A stretch of 8,621 nucleotides of DNA from an uncultured Aliterella sp. (GCA_905479905.1 CAJQOK010000005.1:1-8621), one strand, 5' to 3'. Counted from the stretch's first letter, positions 1-5,488 are shown. Numbers and translations are program-made. The notes: a model not told the origin generated them from the letters alone.

Positions 1-183
1 ATGCAAGAGTATATCGATAATGGTGCGCGCCTAGGTTGGCTAATTGACGCAGAAACGAGACAAGTTGAAATTTATCGCCCTAATCAAGATATAGAAATAC
101 TCGAAAATCCACTGGCTCTGTCAGGAGAAGACGTATTACCGGGATTTGTATTAGATATGGTTCAAATGCTGTCGTCTAATTAA
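1..183 (+). CDS. Uma2 family (DUF820) protein, C-terminal part; 5' end outside window
   Basis: This is the last 60 codons of a gene that starts before the window. The ATG at base 1 is almost certainly an internal Met, because it aligns with Met138 of the complete neighbour at 251-844. Over the first 52 residues the two proteins differ at only 6 positions, so they are tandem paralogues. The visible part holds the conserved Uma2 C-terminal block (NGARLGWLID, then VEIYRPNQD and a PGFVLD ending). Uma2 proteins have a PD-(D/E)XK nuclease-like fold and are greatly expanded in cyanobacteria; their cellular role is mostly unknown. The residues that would decide catalysis lie upstream and cannot be seen. 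It may be an intact gene or a remnant. Confidence 0.85.
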   Translation: MQEYIDNGARLGWLIDAETRQVEIYRPNQDIEILENPLALSGEDVLPGFVLDMVQMLSSN

Positions 184-191
184 GCGATCGC
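184..191. repeat. HIP1 palindrome GCGATCGC (one of at least 11 in the window)
   Basis: HIP1 is a highly iterated octamer typical of many cyanobacterial genomes. Copies I located start at 184, 622, 1174, 1328, 1471, 3684, 3914, 4121, 5251, 6353 and 7644. Ten lie inside coding regions. The gene-free stretch 2303-2780 has none. The density, about one per 780 bases against roughly one per 65 kb by chance, supports the cyanobacterial assignment. Confidence 0.95.
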
Positions 192-250
192 AGATTGTGC
201 TGCTTGAAAGTAGCTAAATTATACAAATATACCCTTGCTGAGATAAATTT

Positions 251-844
251 ATGGATGCAGCAATTACCTTACCCCCAACACTGCAATTAAGCATCGATTT
301 GACTGACGAGCAGTTTTTTCTGTTATGTCAAAACAATGGTGATTTGAGATTTGAGCGCACGGCTTCGGGAGAAATAATCATTATGCCACCCACAGGCGGA
401 GAAACTAGCAATAATAATTTTGAAATTGCGATGCAGCTAGGAATGTGGAATAAACAAACTAAATTAGGTAAAGGCTTTGAGTCTAACGGGGGCTTTACGC
501 TACCTAATGGTGCAGTCCGCGCCCCTTATGCGTCTTGGCTGAAACTAGAGCGCTGGGAAGCTCTTACACCCCAAGAGAGACAAAAATTTCTGCCTTTGTG
601 TCCTGATTTCGTCGTTGAGTTGCGATCGCCTACAGATTCGCTCAAACAAACTCAGCTAAAAATGCAGGAATATATCGATAATGGGGCGCGTCTAGGTTGG
701 CTAATTGACCCAAAAACGCGACGAGTGGAAATATACCGCCCTAATCAAGATGTAGAATTACTAGAAAATCCCCTGGCTTTGTCAGGAGAAAATGTATTAC
801 CAGGATTTGTCCTAGATATTAGCTCGATCTTTTCGCCGCCTTAA
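251..844 (+). CDS. Uma2 family (DUF820) endonuclease-like protein with altered active site
   Basis: This 197-aa protein is full length for the Uma2 family, which has a PD-(D/E)XK nuclease-like fold. Visible blocks are an N-terminal region with LTDEQFFLLCQNN (17-29), an MPPTGGETSNNN turn (45-56), a GGFTLPNGAVR strand (80-90), PDFVVELRSP (118-127) with the acidic Glu123, Lys137 in the following helix, and NGARLGWLID (144-153). Most relatives read about PDAS/PDVS after the NGAVR strand; here it is P-Y-A-S, so Tyr93 replaces the expected metal-binding Asp. Nuclease activity is therefore doubtful. The ATG at 251 has GAGA at 240-243 as a modest ribosome site. The gene lies 67 bases after its paralogue, and its stop overlaps the purQ stop. 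Confidence 0.9.
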   Translation: MDAAITLPPTLQLSIDLTDEQFFLLCQNNGDLRFERTASGEIIIMPPTGGETSNNNFEIAMQLGMWNKQTKLGKGFESNGGFTLPNGAVRAPYASWLKLERWEALTPQERQKFLPLCPDFVVELRSPTDSLKQTQLKMQEYIDNGARLGWLIDPKTRRVEIYRPNQDVELLENPLALSGENVLPGFVLDISSIFSPP

Positions 845-1515
845 GCTAAAGCTGCAACTTTTGCTAATAATCCCTCAAACAATTTCAATCCATCTGTACC
901 GCCAAGTTGAGGATCGCAAGCTCTTTCCGGGTGGGGCATCATTCCTAATACATTACCAGTTTCGTTACAGATCCCAGCAATAATATTTACTGAGACGTTG
1001 GGGTTGTAGCCTTCGTAACGAAATAAAACTTGTCCGTTGTTTTCTAGTTGCGCTAATACCTCACTATCAGCGTAAAACTGACCTTCTCCGTGTGCAATTG
1101 GTAAAGTAATAACTTGGTTTTGACTGTAAGCTTGTGTCCAAGGTAAGTTATTGCGTTCTACTTTAATTGCTGTGCGATCGCACACAAACAACATATCCCG
1201 ATTTCGCATCAACGCCCCCGGTAATAATCCCGCTTCTGTTAATACTTGAAAACCATTGCAGATCCCTAAAACAAACTTTCCCTGTTGAGCGTGGGAGACG
1301 ACTTGCTGCATAATTGGGGAAAAACGCGCGATCGCTCCACAACGCAAATAATCGCCGTAACTAAAGCCCCCAGGGACTATTACCACATCTATATCGCCTA
1401 TATCTGTTTCCTCATGCCATACCATGCGGGTAGGTTGCTTGAGTAAATCGCGGGTAACGTATTGGACATCGCGATCGCAATTTGAGCCAGGAAAAACTAT
1501 AACTCCAAATTTCAT
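841..1515 (-). CDS. purQ: Phosphoribosylformylglycinamidine synthase subunit PurQ (glutaminase)
   Basis: PurQ is the class I glutamine amidotransferase subunit of FGAM synthase in purine synthesis. It releases ammonia from glutamine, and PurL uses it to convert FGAR to FGAM in an ATP-dependent step in the cytoplasm. The 224-aa length is normal for the small separate PurQ. The glutaminase signatures are complete: VFPGSNCDRD at 7-16, PGGFSYGDYLRCG at 48-60, the nucleophile Cys86 in GICNGFQVL, and His195 with Glu197 in PHPERA. The ATG at 1515-1513 lies only 4 bases after the purS stop, so the two are surely cotranscribed. purL is not in the window. The stop codon shares TTAA with the convergent Uma2 gene. 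Confidence 0.97.
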   Translation of the reverse strand: MKFGVIVFPGSNCDRDVQYVTRDLLKQPTRMVWHEETDIGDIDVVIVPGGFSYGDYLRCGAIARFSPIMQQVVSHAQQGKFVLGICNGFQVLTEAGLLPGALMRNRDMLFVCDRTAIKVERNNLPWTQAYSQNQVITLPIAHGEGQFYADSEVLAQLENNGQVLFRYEGYNPNVSVNIIAGICNETGNVLGMMPHPERACDPQLGGTDGLKLFEGLLAKVAALA

Positions 1516-1519
1516 GTAT

Positions 1520-1783
1520 TTATGCTCCGATTTCTACTAAGTCAAAGCGATAATTTTCGATTACGGGGTTTGCTAATAGCTGTTCGCACATTGTATCTAA
1601 TTGTTGCCGTGCGGAGGTTTCATCGATTGACGACAGCTTAAGCTCTATATACTTGCCAATTCTTATCTGTTCTACTTGTTCGTAACCCATATGCTTTAAT
1701 CCCGATTGTACGGCGGTTCCTGCGGGGTCGAGTACGGAAGGGCGCAGAGTAATATATATATTAGCTTGATACTGTCGATTCAT
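1520..1783 (-). CDS. purS: Phosphoribosylformylglycinamidine synthase subunit PurS
   Basis: PurS is the small subunit that bridges PurQ and PurL in the three-part FGAM synthase and helps ammonia transfer. The 87-aa protein starting MNRQYQANIYITLRPS carries the family core LDPAGTAVQSGLKHMGY, then RIGKYIEL and a C-terminal CEQLLANPVIENYRF. I chose the ATG at 1783-1781 because known PurS proteins begin close to this point. A longer 95-aa reading from TTG at 1807-1805 is possible and has an AGGA about 5 bases before it on the minus strand, whereas the ATG has no clear ribosome site. It leads purQ in a tight two-gene unit and diverges from the Zur-like gene across about 100 bases. Confidence 0.93.
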   Translation of the reverse strand: MNRQYQANIYITLRPSVLDPAGTAVQSGLKHMGYEQVEQIRIGKYIELKLSSIDETSARQQLDTMCEQLLANPVIENYRFDLVEIGA

Positions 1784-1855
1784 AAGTAGCGGTGAGGAAG
1801 GCAACAAACGCTATCCTACCGCCAAAATGTAGGCAAGAGAAACACTTTAACAAGT

Positions 1856-1882
1856 TGACAAATCTAAAATCTGTATGACAAA
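1856..1882 (+). repeat. Direct repeat TGACAAA, 20 bases apart, between purS and zur
   Basis: TGACAAA occurs at 1856-1862 and again at 1876-1882, exactly 20 bases apart, about two helical turns, so both face the same side of the DNA. The first copy lies in a TTGACA (1855-1860) that looks like a -35 box, but no good -10 follows at normal spacing. It sits in the divergent purS/zur spacer and could be a regulator site for either gene. In AT-rich DNA it may be chance. Confidence 0.3.
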
Positions 1883-1900
1883 AATTTTCGCAACCAATTT

Positions 1901-2302
1901 ATGAAAACTGAACGTACCCGTAGCCAAGAGCGAATTCTTAAACTTCTCAAAACTCTCAACCGAGCTATTTCTGCTCAAGATATCTATATAGAGTTGCGTA
2001 GTAGCCAAAATATAGGTTTAGCCACAATTTACCGCGCCTTGGAAGCTTTAAAACTCGAAGGTGTCGTCCAAGTGCGAACTCTCGTCTCTGGAGAATCGCT
2101 TTATAGCTTGGTGCAGCAAGATAAACATCATCTTACTTGTTTGCAGTGCGGACAGTCTATTTTAATTGATGAATGTCCCGTACATGAATTAGAAACTCAG
2201 TTACACAACTTTCATAAATTCAAGATTTTTTATCACACTCTAGAATTTTTTGGTTTGTGTCACCAATGCCAACTAATTCAAACTGATAATAAAGGTGCAT
2301 AG
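1901..2302 (+). CDS. zur: Fur-family metalloregulator, most like zinc uptake regulator Zur (FurB)
   Basis: This is a 133-aa Fur-superfamily repressor. The N-terminal winged helix (about 5-70) contains TRSQERILKLLK and the recognition helix GLATIYRALEALK (39-51). The C-terminal dimerisation part starts with DKHHLTCLQCG. Two CXXC pairs (Cys80/Cys83 and Cys120/Cys123) would form the structural zinc site. His76, His77, Cys92 and His95 (in CPVHELE) are candidates for the regulatory metal site. The Cys-Pro-Val-His block and the HTLEFFGLC ending resemble cyanobacterial Zur rather than Fur or PerR as I remember them. Zur normally represses zinc import and zinc-sparing genes when zinc is replete. No clear TGATAAT-N-ATTATCA box is seen upstream. 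The gene stands alone, 478 bases before ndhF on the same strand. Confidence 0.8.
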   Translation: MKTERTRSQERILKLLKTLNRAISAQDIYIELRSSQNIGLATIYRALEALKLEGVVQVRTLVSGESLYSLVQQDKHHLTCLQCGQSILIDECPVHELETQLHNFHKFKIFYHTLEFFGLCHQCQLIQTDNKGA

Positions 2303-2447
2303 AATATTTCAATCATTACCATAGAAAAAAACCTATATTTTTGCAAACCTCCGCTATTTTATAAATTAGATTTTTTAACAATTTGTAATAATTGGTAGCT
2401 TATAAGTGCAATAACATCGATTTATATAAGGTTTTTACTTCTAAGTT

Positions 2448-2479
2448 TTTAGCAGCAAATAGACTATTTTCTTGCTAAA
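2448..2479. repeat. Nested inverted repeat downstream of zur
   Basis: The outer arms are TTTAGCA (2448-2454) and TGCTAAA (2473-2479). Inside them lie AAATAG (2457-2462) and CTATTT (2464-2469) around a single A. Only the short GC/TCT segments between the two sets fail to pair, so 13 base pairs form a near-continuous 32-base palindrome. It could be a protein-binding site or the stem of a transcript end. AT-richness raises the chance background, but two concentric sets are less likely by accident than one. Confidence 0.5.
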
Positions 2480-2492
2480 TAAGGGTTTGGCT

Positions 2493-2511
2493 AAAAAAGC
2501 CTTGCTTTTTT
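2493..2511 (+). terminator. Possible terminator hairpin after zur
   Basis: AAAAAAGC (2493-2500) and GCTTTTTT (2504-2511) form a perfect 8-bp stem with a CTT loop. The T run at the end resembles an intrinsic terminator, and by symmetry it could act on either strand. The stem is mostly A-T and so weak. It lies 190 bases past the zur stop, so the assignment is tentative. Confidence 0.35.
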
Positions 2512-2534
2512 CTCTTAAAATTCTACTATAAAAA

Positions 2535-2557
2535 TTATCAATAGACATCATTGATAA
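2535..2557. promoter_or_regulatory. Perfect palindrome, candidate operator of the ndhF cluster
   Basis: TTATCAAT (2535-2542) and ATTGATAA (2550-2557) are exact reverse complements with 7 bases between. The ATCAAT half-site matches one half of the motif reported for the LysR-type repressor NdhR/CcmR (TCAATG-N10-ATCAAT, from memory), which controls low-CO2 genes, but the spacing and symmetry differ. ATTATCA and TGATAA are also halves of a Zur box, but in reversed order. A TATAAA at 2527-2532 abuts the palindrome, so a bound protein could block transcription. The position, 224 bases before ndhF, suits an operator only if the leader is long. Confidence 0.4.
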
Positions 2558-2667
2558 CACCAATAGCTACTTAACTTAGATAAGCAAAATTAATTAAACT
2601 GATTTTTAGATTAGCTAAATTAATAATTTACTTATAGAACTATTAAAGGTAAACTTCTAATTATACT

Positions 2668-2708
2668 AAATCTTAAAGAAGCATTAATTTGTTTATCTTT
2701 AATGATTT
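2668..2708 (+). promoter_or_regulatory. Stem-loop in putative ndhF leader
   Basis: AAATC+TTAAAGA (2668-2679) pairs with TCTTTAA (2696-2702), then a bulged T2703, then GATTT (2704-2708). This gives 12 base pairs around a 16-base loop. CATTAA (2682-2687), inside the loop, can instead pair with TTAATG (2699-2704), which would break the main stem, so two exclusive folds are possible. All pairs but two are A-U, so stability would be low. It lies about 70 bases before the ndhF start. Confidence 0.35.
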
Positions 2709-2719
2709 GAAGTTACAGG

Positions 2720-2739
2720 GGACAAGCGCAAATTTGTCC
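2720..2739 (+). promoter_or_regulatory. Second stem-loop in putative ndhF leader
   Basis: GGACAA (2720-2725) and TTGTCC (2734-2739) form a perfect 6-bp stem with an 8-base loop, 41 bases before the ndhF ATG. It is one of the few G/C-containing spots in this AT-rich spacer. No T run follows, so it is not a terminator. A leader hairpin or a protein-binding site is possible. Confidence 0.35.
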
Positions 2740-2780
2740 GAAAAATTTAATTTCTCTTAATCAACATAGAGTTAATACCG

Positions 2781-4649
2781 ATGGCGCAATTTTTTCTTCA
2801 AACCATCTGGTTTGTACCTTTGTACGCCTTAATGGGGGCAGTTTTGACTATACCTTGGTCGCCAGGAATTATCCGGCGTACGGGACCAAGACCTGCGGGT
2901 TATATCAATTTATTGATGACATCTATTGGCTTTGTACATGGTATAATTGCTCTCCAAGCGACGTGGAATCAACCCGCCCAACAAATAATTATCCCTTGGC
3001 TACAAGTTGCAAATTTAGATATTTCTTTACCTCTAGAAATCTCACCGATTACTGTGGGCGCAACGGTGTTAGTAACGGGAATGAATCTACTGGCGCAGAT
3101 TTACGCCGTTGGATATATGGAAATGGACTGGGGATGGGCGCGATTTTATTCGCTTTTAGCACTCTTTGAGTGTGGTATATGTGCCTTAGCCCTATGTAAC
3201 TCTTTGTTTTTTAGCTATGTAATTTTAGAAATACTGACTTTGGGAACTTATCTTTTAGTTGGGTTGTGGTTTAGTCAGCCTTTAGTAGTTACGGGGGCTA
3301 GAGATGCCTTTTTAACCAAGCGGGTAGGCGACTTGGTGTTACTGATGGGCGTACTTGCCTTATTCTCTTTAACTGGAACTTGGAACTATTGGGAGTTAAG
3401 CGATTGGGCAGCATCGGCGCATCCAGACCCGAAGGTAATTACCTTAATTAGTTTGGCATTAATTGCCGGGCCAATGGGTAAATGCGCTCAATTTCCTTTG
3501 CATTTGTGGCTAGATGAAGCAATGGAAGGGCCGCTTCCTAGCACAATATTACGCAATTCTGTAGTAGTGGCAACGGGTGCTTGGGTACTCGTTAAATTAG
3601 AACCGATCTTAAGCTTATCCCCGATAACGATGTCTGCGTTGGTGTTAATTGGGTCAGTAACGGCAGTGGGTGGTTCTTGCATTGCGATCGCCCAAATTGA
3701 TGCCAAACGCGCTCTATCTTACTCAGTCAGCGCTTACATGGGCTTAGTATTTATCGCCGTTGGTACGGGACAAAATGATGCAGCGTTGTTGTTAGTTCTA
3801 ACTCACGCTGTCGCAATGGGCTTGTTAATTATGAGCGTAGGCGGCATTATTTGGAATAATATTACTCAAGATTTGACGCAAATGGGCGGGTTATGGTCGC
3901 GCCGTCCGGTAAGTGCGATCGCCTTTTTGGGCGGTACGGCGGCTTTAATTGGCTGTCCTCCTTTTGGTAGCTTTTGGGCGCTATTGAATTTAGCCGATAC
4001 TTTGTGGGCAACACAGCCTTGGTTAGTCGGACTTGTGTTACTTGTCAATGCTTTAACGGCTTTTAGTTTAGTGAGAATATTCTCACTAATTTTTGGCGGG
4101 AAACCAAAACAGATGACTGGGCGATCGCCGGAAGCTTTATGGCTATTAGTATTACCCATGACTTTATTACTGGGCTTTACGCTGCATTTGCCTTTAGTTC
4201 TAGAAAGCGTAGCTTTGCTACCTAACTGGGGAAATTTGAATAAAGATGTAGCAATGCTCTTATTTTGGTCAAGCGTTTTTGGTTGCACTTTAAGCGGGGT
4301 AATTTATCTAGGAAATGCTTTACCTAAGCCTGTACAGCTACCGTCGAAAGCTTTGCAAAACTTGTTTGCTTATGACTTTTATACACCCAATATTTATCGC
4401 TTCAGTATTGTATTTGCGGTAGATAGATTTTCTAAAATTATCGCTTGGGTTGACCGTTTTATCGTAGATGGCGCGGTGAACTTGGTGGGATTAGCTTCGC
4501 TTCTGGGTGGCGAAAGTTTGAAGTACAGCACTTCTGGACAATCTCAGTTTTACGCACTGACAATTTTGATTGGGATTAGTATCATCGGCGCTTTCTTGAG
4601 TTTTCCTCACTGGTCAGCTTACAACAACGTTTTTAATTTTGGACTTTGA
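2781..4649 (+). CDS. ndhF3: NDH-1 subunit NdhF, CO2-uptake type (NdhF3-like)
   Basis: NdhF is an antiporter-like membrane subunit of cyanobacterial NDH-1, homologous to NuoL. With NdhD3 and CupA it forms the distal module of the CO2-uptake complex NDH-1MS in thylakoids. The 622-aa, many-helix protein carries DWGWARFYSLLALFE, the key Glu150 (in LEILTLGTYLL), TGARDAFLTKRVGD (171-184), and Lys234 in GKCAQFPLHLWLDEAMEGP. An arginine-rich segment RRTGPRPAGY (32-41) lies near the N-terminus, where NdhF3 contacts CupA in the solved complex as I recall. Met346 replaces the Lys expected in the THAxxKALLF helix. The motifs favour NdhF3 over NdhF4 and exclude respiratory NdhF1, but a tree is needed. The ATG at 2781 has only a weak AGAG ahead. 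It is the first gene of the cluster. Confidence 0.88.
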   Translation: MAQFFLQTIWFVPLYALMGAVLTIPWSPGIIRRTGPRPAGYINLLMTSIGFVHGIIALQATWNQPAQQIIIPWLQVANLDISLPLEISPITVGATVLVTGMNLLAQIYAVGYMEMDWGWARFYSLLALFECGICALALCNSLFFSYVILEILTLGTYLLVGLWFSQPLVVTGARDAFLTKRVGDLVLLMGVLALFSLTGTWNYWELSDWAASAHPDPKVITLISLALIAGPMGKCAQFPLHLWLDEAMEGPLPSTILRNSVVVATGAWVLVKLEPILSLSPITMSALVLIGSVTAVGGSCIAIAQIDAKRALSYSVSAYMGLVFIAVGTGQNDAALLLVLTHAVAMGLLIMSVGGIIWNNITQDLTQMGGLWSRRPVSAIAFLGGTAALIGCPPFGSFWALLNLADTLWATQPWLVGLVLLVNALTAFSLVRIFSLIFGGKPKQMTGRSPEALWLLVLPMTLLLGFTLHLPLVLESVALLPNWGNLNKDVAMLLFWSSVFGCTLSGVIYLGNALPKPVQLPSKALQNLFAYDFYTPNIYRFSIVFAVDRFSKIIAWVDRFIVDGAVNLVGLASLLGGESLKYSTSGQSQFYALTILIGISIIGAFLSFPHWSAYNNVFNFGL

Positions 4650-4658
4650 TTAGTCCAA
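4639..4658 (+). other. Stem-loop straddling the ndhF stop codon
   Basis: TTGGACT (4639-4645) and AGTCCAA (4652-4658) form a perfect 7-bp stem with a 6-base loop that contains the TGA stop at 4647-4649. A further T-G wobble pair is possible outside. No T run follows, so it is not a standard terminator. It may stabilise or mark a cleavage point in the mRNA between ndhF and the carbonic anhydrase gene, and so set different levels of the two products. Confidence 0.5.
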
Positions 4659-4700
4659 GTCCATAGTATTATCAGCAATTTATTAGGAACATAAGAAAGA

Positions 4701-5408
4701 GTGAACGTGAAAAAGTTAGGCAATATTTCAAGAAGAACAGCACTGAATTTTGGTGCAGGAGTTGTAGGGACAGGAATAGCTGTAGGAATGGGTTTGAAGT
4801 CGGATACACCAAGCGCAGTAGCGAGTAGTGACCTCACCACGCCCGATCAAACTATCCAAGCACTGCTAGACGGAAATAAACGCTTTGTGCAGAGAAAGCG
4901 CACCAATCCACGTCAAGATTTGGCGCGGCTGTCTGAAATCGCTAAAACTCAGAAACCCTTTGCAGCTATTCTTGGTTGTGCAGATTCTAGGGTTCCTTCA
5001 GAAATTATTTTCGATCAGGGATTTGGCGATCTATTTGTTTGCCGCGTTGCGGGTAATGTCGCGACTCCAGAGGAAATTGGCAGCCTTGAGTTTGGCACTT
5101 TAATCTTAGGATCAAAAGTGATTATGGTCGTGGGTCATGAACGCTGTGGTGCAATAACAGCAACAATTAAAGGCGCTCAAGTTCCAGGACAAATAGGTTC
5201 ATTACTCGCAGCTATTAAACCAGCAGTAGAAAGCTCCGCAGGACAAAAAGGCGATCGCTCTGAGAATGCTTGTAAAGCAAATGTTTTACTCCAAATCGAA
5301 AAATTAAAAACTTCTCCAGTTCTATCGCAGTTAATTACGGACAAAAAACTCAAAATCGTTGGTGGTTATTACGATTTGGATACGGGAATAGTCAGTTTAG
5401 TTAGTTAG
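4701..5408 (+). CDS. Tat-exported beta-class carbonic anhydrase (EcaB-like)
   Basis: This enzyme interconverts CO2 and bicarbonate. The 235-aa protein has a twin-arginine leader: ISRRTALNF (9-17), a hydrophobic stretch to about residue 32, and a plausible cleavage after AVA (39-41). The mature part of about 194 aa is a complete beta-CA. Zinc ligands are Cys93, His146 and Cys149, with the Asp95-Arg97 dyad in GCADSRVPSE, RVAGN at 115-119 and GHERCGAI at 145-152. It should act outside the cytoplasm, in the thylakoid lumen or periplasm. The start is GTG at 4701; a second in-frame GTG at 4707 would also keep the leader. AGGA lies at 4685-4688. It sits 51 bases after ndhF and 80 before ndhD, which ties it to NDH-1 CO2 uptake. 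EcaB is the closest known parallel, but orthology is not proven. Confidence 0.94.
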   Translation: MNVKKLGNISRRTALNFGAGVVGTGIAVGMGLKSDTPSAVASSDLTTPDQTIQALLDGNKRFVQRKRTNPRQDLARLSEIAKTQKPFAAILGCADSRVPSEIIFDQGFGDLFVCRVAGNVATPEEIGSLEFGTLILGSKVIMVVGHERCGAITATIKGAQVPGQIGSLLAAIKPAVESSAGQKGDRSENACKANVLLQIEKLKTSPVLSQLITDKKLKIVGGYYDLDTGIVSLVS

Positions 5409-5414
5409 CGATTA

Positions 5415-5438
5415 AGAGGGAAATATATAATTTCCTCT
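5415..5438 (+). terminator. Intercistronic hairpin after the carbonic anhydrase gene
   Basis: AGAGG (5415-5419), a bulged G5420 and AAAT (5421-5424) pair with ATTTCCTCT (5430-5438) around a 5-base loop, giving 9 base pairs. It starts 7 bases past the carbonic anhydrase stop. A short TTTT follows about 9 bases later, so it may cause partial termination or protect the upstream mRNA end. A TTGACA at 5449-5454 just after it could be a -35 box for ndhD, but no good -10 is seen. Confidence 0.45.
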
Positions 5439-5470
5439 CAACCAAGTTTTGACAAGCGGCGACTACTTAG

Positions 5471-5475
5471 AAGGA
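5471..5475 (+). promoter_or_regulatory. Ribosome binding site AAGGA for ndhD
   Basis: AAGGA lies 13 bases before the ATG at 5489, slightly far but the only purine-rich site near. A closer ATG at 5476 is out of frame and stops after six codons, so 5489 is the ndhD start. Confidence 0.5.
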
Positions 5476-5488
5476 ATGCAATTATTTT

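Larger units (their letters stand above)
2303..2780. other. Gene-free AT-rich regulatory region upstream of the ndhF cluster
   Basis: No ORF of convincing length or family is present on either strand in these 478 bases. The region is clearly richer in A+T than its flanks and lacks HIP1 sites. It holds several inverted repeats, annotated separately: 2448-2479, 2493-2511, 2535-2557, 2668-2708 and 2720-2739. It must contain the end of the zur transcript and probably the promoter and leader of the CO2-uptake cluster. Many TATAAT-like hexamers exist, so I cannot pick a promoter with confidence. A small RNA is possible but has no direct support. Confidence 0.7.

Noticed and set aside
1875..1904. 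Tiny ORF MTKIFATNL overlapping the zur start by ATGA
   Set aside because: A leader peptide with translational coupling is conceivable, but nine codons without a ribosome site are expected by chance.
2303..2780. CRISPR array, riboswitch or tRNA in the long spacer
   Set aside because: There are no regularly spaced direct repeats, no cloverleaf and no known riboswitch core that I can recognise; only inverted repeats in AT-rich sequence.
2855..3169. 104-aa plus-strand ORF inside ndhF
   Set aside because: It lies in another frame of ndhF, has no family motif and no ribosome site; ndhF is clearly the real gene.
3488..3706. 72-aa minus-strand ORF opposite ndhF
   Set aside because: It is short, antisense to a conserved block, with no recognisable domain.
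3866..4288. 140-aa minus-strand ORF opposite ndhF
   Set aside because: It is antisense to strongly conserved ndhF sequence and its composition looks random.
4619..4840. 73-aa minus-strand ORF across the ndhF/CA junction
   Set aside because: It opposes the Tat leader and the ndhF end; no motif or ribosome site supports it.
4885..5103. 72-aa plus-strand ORF inside the carbonic anhydrase gene
   Set aside because: It is an alternative frame of a gene whose zinc ligands are all in the main frame.
5449..5454. TTGACA as a separate ndhD promoter
   Set aside because: No acceptable -10 box lies 16-18 bases downstream, and only 34 bases remain before the ATG.
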